Below, one piece after another: positions 9,015-18,003 of a DNA stretch of 53,632 nucleotides. The DNA is taken from NCBI GenBank assembly GCA_027013145.1, contig JALUXX010000037.1:1-53632 (forward strand), written 5' to 3'. Source of the DNA: Gammaproteobacteria bacterium. GTDB taxonomy: Bacteria > Pseudomonadota > Gammaproteobacteria > 21-64-14. The notes beneath the pieces are model-generated. The model was not told where the DNA came from. It saw nothing but the letters and a program-made list of their open reading frames with translations, and did not search any database. The first letter of the stretch is position 1. Every line of letters begins with the position of its first letter. Made by a program: the position numbers and the translations under genes.

Positions 9015-9026
9015 GGGCGGCCCGCA

Positions 9027-9470
9027 TCAGCCGCCTTCGTGCCCGGCCGGGTCACCGCCGGTCGGATCGGGCGCCGCGTCCCCGTGCGCCCCGTCCTCGG
9101 CCTCGAAGAAATGCTCGAAGTAGAAGTCCCGCCGGCGCAGCTCCTGGTAGAGCGCGGCGCGGTCGCGCACGCCCTGCTCCAGGATCTTCGCCAGGGCCGC
9201 ACCCTGGGCGTGGTCGACGATGTGCATGTGCCCGACGAGGTCCTGGTCGGGGTCGAGGAAGTGGGCCGCGAACTCATCGGGGTCGGCGACGTGGAGCAGG
9301 AACGATTCGCATTCGGGATCCTCGGGCGCGAGCGGCTGCAGCGTCACCTTCCCCAACCAGGCGATACGCGCCACCTGGTTGAACTGCCAGATGTCGAACT
9401 TCTTCCCCTTTTTGTAGCGGTTGAGTTCGTTGCGGATCGCGTTGAGGTTGGTGACGTTGAGGGATTTCAT
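9027..9470 (-). CDS. Uncharacterised soluble protein (147 aa)
   Basis: I do not recognise this family. The N-terminus MKSLNVTNLNAIRNELNRY is lysine/arginine-rich and helical. The middle has DPDEFAAHFLDPDQDLVGHM with acidic residues and two histidines, and the tail after FEAEDG is low-complexity Gly/Asp. No signal peptide or TM segment is visible. ATG 9470 has AGGAGA about 12 nt upstream. The gene lies 12 bp upstream of the lipoate-ligase-like start, so co-transcription is likely. It diverges from the FadL-type gene at 9726. Confidence 0.65.
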   Translation of the reverse strand: MKSLNVTNLNAIRNELNRYKKGKKFDIWQFNQVARIAWLGKVTLQPLAPEDPECESFLLHVADPDEFAAHFLDPDQDLVGHMHIVDHAQGAALAKILEQGVRDRAALYQELRRRDFYFEHFFEAEDGAHGDAAPDPTGGDPAGHEGG

Positions 9471-9725
9471 GGGCCGTTACCCGTCTCCTGGTCGCCGGAT
9501 CCCGCCATTCTCCCCCACTGCGGCCGCGAATTAAACCGCGGGGCGGCGCGGTTTCCCTCCCGGTCACGAACCGCCCCGGACCGCCGGGATCGCGCACAGC
9601 GGACGGTCCCAAAACCCGCTACAATAATGCCACATAACCCGTTGAAGCCGGTCGCGTTGCCGCCGATGACGGGCGCGCGGGCGAGGACAACGTCAACAAC
9701 AACGGCAGGGGAAGGAGGGACGGAG

Positions 9726-11078
9726 ATGAGCAGACTGACCACCCGGGCGCTGTGCGCGTTGTCGATCACCGGCGCCCTGTGCGCGGCGACCACCGCCTAC
9801 GGCGCCGGCTTCGCGATCACCGAGCAGAGCGGCAGCGGCATGGGCAACGCCTTCGCCGGGGCCGCGGCGAGCGCGCAGGACGCGAGCACGATCTACTTCA
9901 ACCCCGCCGGCATGACCCTGCTGCCGGACCGTCAGGTCGTCGGCGCGCTAAACTTCATCGATCCCTCGACGAAGTTCACCGGGACCTCCAAGCTGATCCC
10001 GGCCTTCGGCGGGGGGACGATCAGCGGCGGCGACGGCGGGCAGCCGGCGCTCCTCGGGATCGTCCCCAACTTCTACGCGCAGATGCAGGCGCTGCCGCGC
10101 TGGCGCGTGGGCCTGGGACTGAACGCCCCGTTCGGCCTGCGCACGGACTACCCGGAGAGCTGGATGGGCCGCTACCAGGCGGTCAAGTCCGACCTGAAGA
10201 CGATCAACATCAACCCCGCCGTGGCGTTCGCGGCGACCGATCAACTCTCGATCGGCGTCGGCCTCGACATCCAGTACGCGGACGCCACCCTGACCAACGC
10301 GGTGGACAACTCGGCGGTGTGTCTCGGAACCCCGGCCCTGGCCGCGGGCTGCGGCCTGTTCGGGCTCACCACCCCCGGCAATCCCTCGACCGACGGCTTC
10401 GCCCGGGTCTCGGGCGACGACTGGGCGCTCGGCTACAACCTGGGGATTCTCTACGCGCCGGTGCCGGGTACGCGTTTCGGGTTGAGCTACCGCTCGAAGG
10501 TCCACCACACCCTGACGGGGACCGCGCGCTTCTCCAACATGCCGACGCTGTTCACGAGCAACGGGTTATTCGTCAATACCGGGGCTCAGGCCGAAATCAC
10601 CTTGCCGGAGACGGTCTCCGGCGGCGTCTACCACGAGGTCGACTCACACCTGGCGGTCATGGGTGGGTTCACCTGGACGCACTGGTCGCGCTTTGAAAAC
10701 CTGGTCATCCAATACGACCAGGGCCTGCAGGGACCGACGGTGCAGCGCGAGTCGTGGCAGAACACCTGGCGCTTCTCAGTGGGCGCGAACTACCGCTACA
10801 ACGACCGCCTCACCCTGCGCGGCGGGCTGGCCTACGACCCGACGCCCATCCCCGACCCCTCGCACCGTACCCCGCGCATCCCAGGGGCGACGCGACGCTG
10901 GCTCGCGGTCGGGGCGAGCTACGCCTTCAACCCGGCGCTGCGCTTCGATCTGAGTTACGCCCACCTGTTCGTCAGCAACAGTTCGACCAACGATCTCGGC
11001 AGCCCGGGGCACGTCCTCGCCGGCACCAACGAATCGGACGTCAATCTGTTCAGTGCGCAGGCGGTGTGGTCCTTCTGA
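9726..11078 (+). CDS. FadL/OmpP1-type outer-membrane transport protein
   Basis: A 450-residue protein with a signal peptide (cleavage likely after TAYGA, about residue 26), followed by the FadL N-terminal hatch signature: FAITEQSGSGMGNAFAG, then DASTIYFNPAGM. Alternating beta strands of a 14-stranded barrel follow, ending in the aromatic terminus VWSF. Family members let hydrophobic compounds cross the outer membrane. The start has GGAGG upstream. It is single-gene and plus-strand, in the same orientation as the exported-protein gene at 11335. Two more family members lie at 39074 and 42621. Confidence 0.9.
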   Translation: MSRLTTRALCALSITGALCAATTAYGAGFAITEQSGSGMGNAFAGAAASAQDASTIYFNPAGMTLLPDRQVVGALNFIDPSTKFTGTSKLIPAFGGGTISGGDGGQPALLGIVPNFYAQMQALPRWRVGLGLNAPFGLRTDYPESWMGRYQAVKSDLKTININPAVAFAATDQLSIGVGLDIQYADATLTNAVDNSAVCLGTPALAAGCGLFGLTTPGNPSTDGFARVSGDDWALGYNLGILYAPVPGTRFGLSYRSKVHHTLTGTARFSNMPTLFTSNGLFVNTGAQAEITLPETVSGGVYHEVDSHLAVMGGFTWTHWSRFENLVIQYDQGLQGPTVQRESWQNTWRFSVGANYRYNDRLTLRGGLAYDPTPIPDPSHRTPRIPGATRRWLAVGASYAFNPALRFDLSYAHLFVSNSSTNDLGSPGHVLAGTNESDVNLFSAQAVWSF

Positions 11079-11091
11079 ACACCCGAAGCGG

Positions 11092-11134
11092 GCGGGCGGC
11101 GGAGCGGGCGCGGAATGCCCGCCCCGCCGCCCGC
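11092..11134 (+). other. Long GC hairpin after the FadL-type gene
   Basis: Arms 11092-11102 and 11124-11134 pair over 11 bp, and after one mismatch 11104-11109 pairs with 11117-11122. The loop is 7 nt. No T-run follows, so this is either a Rho-type or 3'-end-stabilising structure. No gene is seen in the rest of 11079-11334. Confidence 0.5.
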
Positions 11135-11334
11135 ATCGGGATCCGCAAACGGCCACTCAGAGGGTTCAAGGCGCCGCTTTGCGCGCCCCGGGTTCTGTGA
11201 TACTTTTCGGCGCAGGGTCCGGGCTCCGGACCCCGTGCCCGGAGCCCGCTTTCGCGGGTAGAGCGGTGATCGTTCACGGCGATTCGATACAACACAGGAC
11301 GACGCGCAGGAACGTGCTATTGGAGGAGAAAACA

Positions 11335-12291
11335 ATGAAAACGGCAGCATCTCTGTTCAGGACTCTCGTATTCGCGGCCGGCCTGCTGACGCTTGGGCTC
11401 GGCCAGGCCTCGGCGGCCAAGCTCAAACCGTTCATCCTCGCCTACACCACACCCTCCGGGGACGTGGCCGCGGTGGCGGCGAAGGTCAAGGATCAACTCA
11501 CCAAGGCCGGCTTCCAGGTCGTCGGCAGCTACGCCCCGTATACCAACGCCAAGTTCTCCAACGGCGAGGTGGTGTCCGCCGAGGTCATCGGTGTCACCGA
11601 CAAGGCGATCCAGGACGCGGCGGCGCAGACCAAGTTCGGCGGCTTCGCCGTCGTCCAGCGCGTGACCGTGACCAAGGTGGACAAGAACGGCAAGGTGGAG
11701 ACCCAGGTCGCCTACACCAACCCCGTCTACATGGCCAACGCCTACCGTCTCAAGAGCGACATGTCCGACGTGCTCGCACAACTCTCCAAGGCGCTCGGCG
11801 ACCAGGAGCAGTACGGCCCGGCCGAGGGCCTCAGCCCTTCGGCCCTGCGGGACTACCATTACAAGTGGCTGATGCCCTACTTCGACGACCGCTGGGACCT
11901 CGGCAGCTACGGCAGCTACCAGGACGCCCTCAAGGCGATCAATGCGGGGCTCGCCGCGCACAAGGGCGGCGCCAGCAAGGTCTACGAGGTGGCGGTGCCC
12001 GGCAAGGACGAGACCCTGTTCGGCGTCGCGCTCTCCGGGCCGAAGAACAACGAGTGCAGCGGCGACGAGTACATCATGAGCCGGATCGACTTCAAGAACA
12101 TCAAGTCCACCGGTCACCTGCCCTACGGCATCCTGGTCCTGGGGAACAAGGCCTACGCGCTGCGCGCCAAATTCCGCATCGCGATCAACTTCCCGGACCT
12201 GAGCATGATGGGCTCCAACAGCTTCATGAGCATCATGTGCGCCCCGGGCTCGATCGAGACGGCGCTCAAGGCAGTCGCCGGCAGCTCCTGA
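11335..12291 (+). CDS. Exported protein of unknown function, DUF302-like N-terminal half
   Basis: A 318-residue protein with a clear signal peptide (hydrophobic TLVFAAGLLTLGLG, cleavage near QASAA). The mature N-terminal ~110 residues alternate strands and helices (FILAYTTPSGDVAAVAAKV, then ITQ-less helix and KAGFQVVGSYAPY) in a manner resembling DUF302-like domains. The C-terminal half contains a Cys pair far apart (NNECSGDEYIM and SIMCAPGSIE) that could form a periplasmic disulfide. No enzyme motif is seen. TGGAGGAGAAAACA precedes ATG 11335, and a strong terminator follows the stop. The gene probably forms a single-gene unit. Confidence 0.75.
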   Translation: MKTAASLFRTLVFAAGLLTLGLGQASAAKLKPFILAYTTPSGDVAAVAAKVKDQLTKAGFQVVGSYAPYTNAKFSNGEVVSAEVIGVTDKAIQDAAAQTKFGGFAVVQRVTVTKVDKNGKVETQVAYTNPVYMANAYRLKSDMSDVLAQLSKALGDQEQYGPAEGLSPSALRDYHYKWLMPYFDDRWDLGSYGSYQDALKAINAGLAAHKGGASKVYEVAVPGKDETLFGVALSGPKNNECSGDEYIMSRIDFKNIKSTGHLPYGILVLGNKAYALRAKFRIAINFPDLSMMGSNSFMSIMCAPGSIETALKAVAGSS

Positions 12292-12322
12292 CCGGTCGAT
12301 TCGACGGTTCGAGCCGCACCCG

Positions 12323-12351
12323 GACCCCGGCTTCGGCCGGGGTCTTTTTTT
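12323..12351 (+). terminator. Rho-independent terminator
   Basis: Arms GACCCCGG (12323-12330) and CCGGGGTC (12337-12344) enclose a 6-nt loop and are followed by seven T residues. It sits 31 bp after the stop of the exported-protein gene. Confidence 0.9.
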
Positions 12352-12366
12352 ACGTCGCGCAGCAAC

Positions 12367-12590
12367 GCCGCCCGGATACAGGCCGCAGGCCGGAATCCGG
12401 CAATCACGGCGCCGGGAGATACTTCGTTCCCGGATTGCGCTGCGCTCCATCCGGGCTGCATCTTCATCGACACCCGGTCCGGCATCAATCTACGTAGCCC
12501 GGATGCAGGCCGCAGGCCGGAATCCGGGGAATCACCGTGCCGGGACATCCGTCGCCCTGGATCGCGCTGCGCGCCATCCGGACTACGGGC
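12367..12590. repeat. Two family-B palindromic intergenic repeats
   Basis: Two imperfect copies, about 12367-12461 and 12491-12590. Each pairs a left arm like GCCCGGATGCAGGCCGCAGG with a right arm like GGATTGCGCTGCGCTCCATC and the closing CCGGGCTAC-type end. The same unit recurs in opposite orientation at 16516-16733. No gene is seen in the 365-bp gap 12292-12656. Confidence 0.8.
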
Positions 12591-12656
12591 GTCGGGGATT
12601 TACGAAAGCCTCGCCACTCATGCCGCGGGCATACGCGACACCTCCGCGCCGGAGCC

Positions 12657-13925
12657 TCAGAAGGTCCCGCGCCACCACAGCGACGCGGCCGGCACGTAGG
12701 TGACGATCGCCAGCCAGATCAGCATGAGCGCGAGGAACGGCAGCGCCGCCCGGAACAGGACGAAGACCGGTTTGTCGAACCGCTGGCTGGCGATGAACAG
12801 GTTGAGCCCCACCGGCGGGGTGCTGTACCCGATCTCGAGGTTGGCCAGGAAGATGATCCCCAGGTGCACGGGGTCGATGCCGAAGCGCAGAGCGAGCGGC
12901 AGGATCAACGGGACCACCACCACGATCGCCGAGAAGACATCCATCATGCACCCGACGACCAGCAGCAGCGCGTTGAGCAGCAGCAGAAACTGCACGGGGG
13001 TGTGCACCACGTGCTCGACGTAGGCGAGCACCCGCGTCGGGATCTGGGCGTTGACCAGCAGGTTGGTCAGACCCATGGCGACGCCGAGGATGATGAGGAT
13101 GCTGCCCACGAGCACCGCGGCGTCGCGAAACACGGCGAACAGGTTGCGGTCGAGCTTGAGCGTGCGGTGTACGGCCACCTCCATCAGCAGGACATAGGCC
13201 GCCGCACAGGAGGCCGCCTCGGTGACGGTGACGTAGCCGCCGAAGATGCCGAGCACGATTCCGGCCGGGAGCAGCAGGTCCCAGAAGCCCTCGCGCGCCG
13301 CCGCTCGCAGTTCCCCCCACTCGAACGGCCGGCGCGGCACCTCGAAGCGGGCCCCCGAAAATGCACTGTAGGCGCTCATGAGCACCAGCAGGATGAGGCC
13401 CGGGACCACCCCGGCCTTGAACAACTGGTCGATGCCGACCTTGGCGACGACGCCGTAGAGCAGCAGCGGGAGGCTGGGCATGAACAGGATCCCGAGCGAT
13501 CCGGACGAGGTCACCAGACCGAGGGAGAAGCGCTCCGGATAGCGGCCGCTTCGCAGTATCGGGTACAGCAGCCCGCCCAGCGCCAGGATGGTCACCCCCG
13601 ATGCGCCCGAAAACGCCGTGAAGAACGCGCACGAGGTCAGGGCCACCACCGCGAGCCCCCCGGGCATCCAGCCGAGCAGCGCGTTGAACACCCGCACCAG
13701 GCGCTGCGGCGCCCCGCCCGCGGCGAGCACCGAACCGGCGAGGGTGAACAGCGGGATCGCCACCAGGCTGGCCGAAGCGGTCAGGCTGTGCATCTCCAGG
13801 ATCAGTACCGCGGGATCCACGCCCGACAGGCGGCTCGCGATCAGCCCCAGGGCCCCGAGCACGACGAACAGCGGCAGCCCCAGCAGTGCGGCGGCCACCA
13901 GCCCCAGGGCGATGGCGGCCGTCAC
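12657..13925 (-). CDS. dctM: TRAP transporter large permease (DctM)
   Basis: A 422-residue, strongly hydrophobic protein with about a dozen membrane segments. DctM-type signatures include SASLVAIPLFTLAGSVLAAG near the N-terminus and FSGASGVTILALGGLLYPIL. The C-terminal part has LEIGYSTPPVGLNLFIAS, which is the family's second conserved loop. Substrate uptake is driven by an ion gradient across the inner membrane. GTG 13925 overlaps the dctQ stop in a GTGA junction. It is the last gene of the tatT-dctP-dctQ-dctM operon. Confidence 0.92.
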   Translation of the reverse strand: MTAAIALGLVAAALLGLPLFVVLGALGLIASRLSGVDPAVLILEMHSLTASASLVAIPLFTLAGSVLAAGGAPQRLVRVFNALLGWMPGGLAVVALTSCAFFTAFSGASGVTILALGGLLYPILRSGRYPERFSLGLVTSSGSLGILFMPSLPLLLYGVVAKVGIDQLFKAGVVPGLILLVLMSAYSAFSGARFEVPRRPFEWGELRAAAREGFWDLLLPAGIVLGIFGGYVTVTEAASCAAAYVLLMEVAVHRTLKLDRNLFAVFRDAAVLVGSILIILGVAMGLTNLLVNAQIPTRVLAYVEHVVHTPVQFLLLLNALLLVVGCMMDVFSAIVVVVPLILPLALRFGIDPVHLGIIFLANLEIGYSTPPVGLNLFIASQRFDKPVFVLFRAALPFLALMLIWLAIVTYVPAASLWWRGTF

Positions 13926-14395
13926 GTGCCGGGTTCCGGGTGACGGGCGGTGATCGCGGCGCGCAGCAGGAAGTGCAGGGCGAGCAGCGCGAGACTCACC
14001 GGAAGGATCAGGGACAGCGCCGTGAGCCACTGGCGCCCGGCCGCGGCGTAGCGCCACGCCTCCATCCAGTAGCGGACCGCCGCCCAGGCCAGCAGAGCGC
14101 AGACCAGCGCCGAGAGACCGTCGAACAGGATGCCCAGGGGCCGTCTCCAGCCCGCGGGGATCAGGCCGGCGGCGGCATCGAGGCGGATGTGACGGCGCTC
14201 GCGCACGGCCAGCACCGCCCCCAGGAAGGTCACCACCAGGACGAGGTAGCGCAGCAGCAGGTCGACCCCGGGGAGGCCGGTGTCGAAGAGGTTGCGCGCG
14301 AGCACCTGCAGTACGGACAGCAGGACCATCGTGGCGAACGCAAGCACGGCGATCCCCGCCTCGATCCGCGCCAGGATGCGCTCCAGCCGGATCAC
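13922..14395 (-). CDS. dctQ: TRAP transporter small permease (DctQ)
   Basis: About 157 residues with four membrane helices: IAVLAFATMVLLSVLQVLAR, LVLVVTFLGAVLA, ILFDGLSALVCALLAWAAV, and LILPVSLALLALHFLLRA. RHIRLD between the second and third helices is a DctQ hallmark. The start is ambiguous: GTG 14395 gives VIRLERIL, and GTG 14425 would add 10 residues. The gene lies between the binding-protein gene and the large permease, as usual for TRAP systems. Confidence 0.85.
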   Translation of the reverse strand: MIRLERILARIEAGIAVLAFATMVLLSVLQVLARNLFDTGLPGVDLLLRYLVLVVTFLGAVLAVRERRHIRLDAAAGLIPAGWRRPLGILFDGLSALVCALLAWAAVRYWMEAWRYAAAGRQWLTALSLILPVSLALLALHFLLRAAITARHPEPGT

Positions 14396-14455
14396 GGCCC
14401 GATCACGACCCGGTCCCGCACACACGGGCCGCCCGCATACACCGACCGCAACGGT

Positions 14456-15517
14456 TCATCGGGCGGAAGGCGGGACACCCGCGGGAAAGTAGGTGGCGGG
14501 CCCGCGGTCGTGCGGATGGGCGGCACGGTACTCCGCCAGGAGCCTTTGCACCTTCGCGACCAGCGCCGCCGGCATCAGGCCCCCGCCCTCCAGGTCCTTG
14601 AGGACCCGATCCCGGATGCGGAAGAACTGGCGGTGATCGACCTGCCCCCAACCCGGGCCGAACTTCAGGCCGTAGCGGCGCAGCGTCTGCAGGCTCTTGA
14701 CGTCGTCGGCGCGGCTGACCTCGATCAGGCCGCGGCCGGCTGCGCCACCGGTGCGGTCGAGGACCCGCTGCAGATCGACCGGGAGGCGGTCGTAGAAGCG
14801 GCGCGTGACCACGAGGGCGGCGACCGCGTCGGCCATCGGAAAACCGGAGACGTACCGCGTCTGGGTGAACCACTGCATGGCGATCGCCCCGAGGGCGGGC
14901 GCGTACACCGTATTGATCAACCCGGTCGACAGGCTCGTGTACACGTCCGTGATCGACAGCGGGATGGGCGAAAGCCCCGCCGCGCGGAAGAAGGCGCGCG
15001 CGAGCGGATCGCCCTGCCACAACCAGATCCGCAGCTGTTTCATATCGGCGATGTCGCGCACCGGGTGGCTCGAGAACAGCCGCACCGGGCCGACCTCGCC
15101 CCAGCCCACGAGCTCGAATCCGTTCTTCCGGAACCCCGCCCGCAACTGCGGCAGGATCCGTCGGCGCACGGAGTCGATCTCGCCGTAGTTGCGAAACAGG
15201 AACGGGATCTCGAGTATCCGCGCCGGGAAGTAGATCTCGCTGATGCCGCGCCCGGTGATGGCGGCGCCCTGGATCTGCCCGAACCGCATCTTGGTGATGA
15301 CGTCGGGCTCGTCCCCGGCGACCCCTCCGGGATAGAGCTTGATCTCCAGCCGCCCGCCGCTCTGCGTGCGCACCGCCTGCGCCCAGCGCGAAAGCACGGT
15401 CATCCAGCTCGTCCCCCGGGGGGCGAGCGTGGCGAACTTCAGCACATAGCGTTCGCCGGCGTGCACCGGCGCGCACATCGTCAGGCCCAGAATGACCACC
15501 GCCCACCAACGGCGCAT
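14456..15517 (-). CDS. dctP: TRAP transporter substrate-binding protein (DctP family)
   Basis: A 353-residue periplasmic protein with a signal peptide (VVILGLTMCAPVHA, then GERYVLKFATLAP). Family blocks include FATLAPRGTSWMTVLSRWAQ, GGRLEIKLYPGGVAGDE and the ligand-region segment LRIWLWQGDPLARAFFRAAG. The DctP Arg position after the VRLFSSHPVRDIADMK segment cannot be checked without alignment. The ligand is unknown; the pairing with a TatT lipoprotein differs from the classical C4-dicarboxylate system. Its ATG shares one base with the tatT stop, a TGATG junction. Confidence 0.9.
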   Translation of the reverse strand: MRRWWAVVILGLTMCAPVHAGERYVLKFATLAPRGTSWMTVLSRWAQAVRTQSGGRLEIKLYPGGVAGDEPDVITKMRFGQIQGAAITGRGISEIYFPARILEIPFLFRNYGEIDSVRRRILPQLRAGFRKNGFELVGWGEVGPVRLFSSHPVRDIADMKQLRIWLWQGDPLARAFFRAAGLSPIPLSITDVYTSLSTGLINTVYAPALGAIAMQWFTQTRYVSGFPMADAVAALVVTRRFYDRLPVDLQRVLDRTGGAAGRGLIEVSRADDVKSLQTLRRYGLKFGPGWGQVDHRQFFRIRDRVLKDLEGGGLMPAALVAKVQRLLAEYRAAHPHDRGPATYFPAGVPPSAR

Positions 15518-16401
15518 CAGAAGTAGTCCCCTTCCTTCGCCAGGAGGCGACGCGCCTTGGCCTGGGCGATGTGGTTGAACAAGGCCAGATCCGGCACGGT
15601 GTCGGGATCCGCCGCCAGGACGGCATGCAGCTTGCGCGCGAACAGCGCCCGATTCTGGGTCTGGACCGCGAGGTACTTCGCGTACAGGACGTCGACCAGC
15701 AGCAGCCGTCCGTGGGTGAGCCGCTGCGCGCGGCGGAAATATTCGCGCGACTTCGCGTAGTTTCCGCCGAGCATCGGCGGCCGGCTCCCGTAGTAGACGC
15801 CGAAGAAGAGGTCGGCGCCGGCGTGGAAGTAGCCCTCGTCCAGTTTCAGGACGCGGTGCATCAACACCGCCGTGCGGCCCAGCTCCGAGGCGCGGACCGG
15901 GTCGTCGCGATTCATGTCGATCCACTTGGCCCAGCAGGAGGCCGTCCAGAACAGGGCCGGGACCGAGGCGCGCCCGAGCCGGTCCACCGCCGCCTGTACC
16001 TGCTGCTGGCGCGCGTCGAGCGGGTCGAGCCCGAGCCCCTCCGCGCGCAGGGCGCGCAGCCCGTAGCGGAAACAGCGCTCGTAGAGGCGCGAGGCGCGCC
16101 GCGGGTCCCGGTCCTCGACGAAACCGAAGGCATAGCCGTAGAAGCCGCGCGCGGCGTAGAGCAGCAGTCGGGTATTGTGCGGGTCGTCCTGCAGGAGTCC
16201 GCGGATCAGGCTCAACTGCGCCGGCATCGCATCACGGGCGAGCTGGAGGTCGGTCTCGCGGTACATCGCCGCCTGGCCGCCGGCGAGGATGGGCTCGGCC
16301 CCGATCACCGCCAGCCGATTCATGGAGCAGCCCGCGAGCGACAGCAGGAGGGCGGCGGCGACCGCCGGGAGCCATCCGCTGCGGATCCGGTCGGGGTTCA
16401 T
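15517..16401 (-). CDS. tatT: TatT-family TRAP-associated lipoprotein
   Basis: A 294-residue lipoprotein with signal peptide and lipobox LAGC at residues 22-25, then an all-helical, TPR-like body (YETDLQLARDAMPAQLSLI with R for the second residue, LLLYAARGFYGYAFGFVEDRD, and LHAVLAADPDTVPDLALFN). TatT proteins form ring-like assemblies that bind the TRAP receptor and are thought to hand over hydrophobic ligands. That suggests the system imports a non-polar organic compound, though the ligand is not shown by sequence. It is the first gene of the TRAP operon, and its upstream gap holds repeats. Confidence 0.85.
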   Translation of the reverse strand: MNPDRIRSGWLPAVAAALLLSLAGCSMNRLAVIGAEPILAGGQAAMYRETDLQLARDAMPAQLSLIRGLLQDDPHNTRLLLYAARGFYGYAFGFVEDRDPRRASRLYERCFRYGLRALRAEGLGLDPLDARQQQVQAAVDRLGRASVPALFWTASCWAKWIDMNRDDPVRASELGRTAVLMHRVLKLDEGYFHAGADLFFGVYYGSRPPMLGGNYAKSREYFRRAQRLTHGRLLLVDVLYAKYLAVQTQNRALFARKLHAVLAADPDTVPDLALFNHIAQAKARRLLAKEGDYF

Positions 16402-16515
16402 CGTGGCCGCTTCATTGTTGTTGTGAGCTCCCGCGCAACGCCCCGGCGAGCGGACTCGAAAAGCCGGCTGCTGCCGCGGCCCGGTGTCCGTCCCGTCTCC
16501 GTCCGGCGGAACCCA

Positions 16516-16733
16516 TCATGCAGCCCGGATGGAGCGCAGCGCAATCCGGGGGACCGCGCATCTCCCGACGCCGCAATTCCCCGGATTCCGGCCTGCGGCC
16601 TGCATCCGGGCTACGAACCTCCGATGGAACCCATGATGTAGCCCGGATGGAGCGCAGCGCAATCCGGGGAGGAAATTCCTCCCGAACCGCGATTTCCCGA
16701 TTCCGGCCTGCGGCCTGCATCCGGGCTACGAGG
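16516..16733. repeat. Two family-B palindromic intergenic repeats
   Basis: Copies at about 16516-16613 and 16637-16733, each starting GTAGCCCGGATGGAGCGCAG (the first begins with GCAGCCC) and ending in GGCCTGCATCCGGGCTACGA. They occupy the gap between the TRAP operon and the end of the sHdr/lip cluster. The rest of 16402-16802 shows no gene. Confidence 0.85.
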
Positions 16734-16802
16734 TGCGGTCCGGGCGGCGCGCAACGCGATCCGGCGGCCGCGGGCGTCCCTCGGAGGCGATCCGGTTCGC
16801 CC

Positions 16803-17954
16803 TCAGTCCTCCACGGACTCGTGGAGGGTGCCGACGTCCTCCCCGGCGAGCTGGCGGCGCACCACGCCGACGTCCTTCGGGCCCAACGCGAACGGGAACG
16901 AGCGGATGTCGCTCGGGCTCGAGTCCCCGTAGGGGCGGTTGCAGGCCGAGACCTCCTCGTCCGTCTTGCCCGGGCAGCCGGAGGTCTGGAAGGGCTTGCC
17001 CGAGGCGATGACGGCCTCGAGTTCCGCGCGCTCGAGACCGAATCCGGTCACCCGCCCGTCCGCGTCGAAGGCCATGTCCTCCAGGCGCACGCCCGCGTAG
17101 TCGATCAGGAAACGCGCGAGCTGGACCCGACGCCACTGATCCCGCGGCACCGGCTCCCAGTCCTCCATCATCGATCCCTGTTCCGGGAAGAAGGCGAACA
17201 TGTGGTTGTGCCCGCCGAGGTCGCGGATGCGCTGCACCACCTCCAGGATCTCGCGTTCGGTCTCGCCCATCCCGGCGATGAGATGGATGCCGAACTTCTC
17301 CGGCCCGAAGATCTCCGCCGCCCATTCGATCGCCTGCCAGTACTTCGCCCAGGTGTGCGGGCTGTCCACCGTCTTGCCGCGGGTGCGCTCGAAGATCTCC
17401 GGGGTCGCCGCGTCCAGGGCCACGGTGAAGATGTCGGCCCCCTCGGCGTGCAGCGTCTCCAGGTCGGCGCGCTTCATCGTCGTCGGGTTCGAGAGGATCG
17501 ATACCGGGATGCGCGGCACCTCGGCCATCCAGCGGCGCAGGAGCGTGAGGGTGTCGTGATCGGAGTTGGGGTGAGTGATCATCGAGATGCACATGCGCTC
17601 GAACTGCCCGCGATCGTCGTCGCGGCGGACGCGCTCGATGATCTCCTCGTAGCGCACCGCCGGCCAGTCCACGCGGATGAAGTTGCGGTCCGCATAGTCG
17701 CGCGCCTCCTCCCGGTGGCGCGCCAGTCCGCAGTAGCTGCAGTTGGCGCGGCACCCTTCTGGATAGGTCACCAGGAGATTGAGGCAGTGGGTGCAGGCCG
17801 TGCGGTGCATCGTCCCCGGGACCAGCCCGAGGGTGATCGCGGCCGCGGTGGAGAGCTGCACGTACTCCGGGGAGCGCATCTCCGGCGTCTTGACGTGATA
17901 GTTCGGCCGGTAGAAGTTCAAGGGTGCAACGACGCTCTCCCGATTGGCACTCAT
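16803..17954 (-). CDS. lipS2: Radical SAM protein LipS2 (sulfur insertion for lipoate)
   Basis: A 383-residue radical SAM enzyme. The SAM-cluster triad CRANCSYC lies at residues 68-75, preceded by another Cys pair (TACTHC, residues 54-57). It also has a glycine-rich GIHLIAGMGETE strand and two late cysteines (TSGCPGKTDEEVSACNRPYG) that may hold an auxiliary cluster. In sulfur oxidisers with the sHdr pathway, LipS1 and LipS2 together insert the two sulfurs into the octanoyl chain on the lipoyl protein. It is the last gene of the cluster, 49 bp after lipT. The subfunction split between LipS1 and LipS2 is family knowledge, not visible here. Confidence 0.88.
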   Translation of the reverse strand: MSANRESVVAPLNFYRPNYHVKTPEMRSPEYVQLSTAAAITLGLVPGTMHRTACTHCLNLLVTYPEGCRANCSYCGLARHREEARDYADRNFIRVDWPAVRYEEIIERVRRDDDRGQFERMCISMITHPNSDHDTLTLLRRWMAEVPRIPVSILSNPTTMKRADLETLHAEGADIFTVALDAATPEIFERTRGKTVDSPHTWAKYWQAIEWAAEIFGPEKFGIHLIAGMGETEREILEVVQRIRDLGGHNHMFAFFPEQGSMMEDWEPVPRDQWRRVQLARFLIDYAGVRLEDMAFDADGRVTGFGLERAELEAVIASGKPFQTSGCPGKTDEEVSACNRPYGDSSPSDIRSFPFALGPKDVGVVRRQLAGEDVGTLHESVED

Positions 17955-18003
17955 CTCGCTGTCCTCCCGGCCCCGCCTGCGGACACCCGCGCCCGCCCGG
18001 ACC

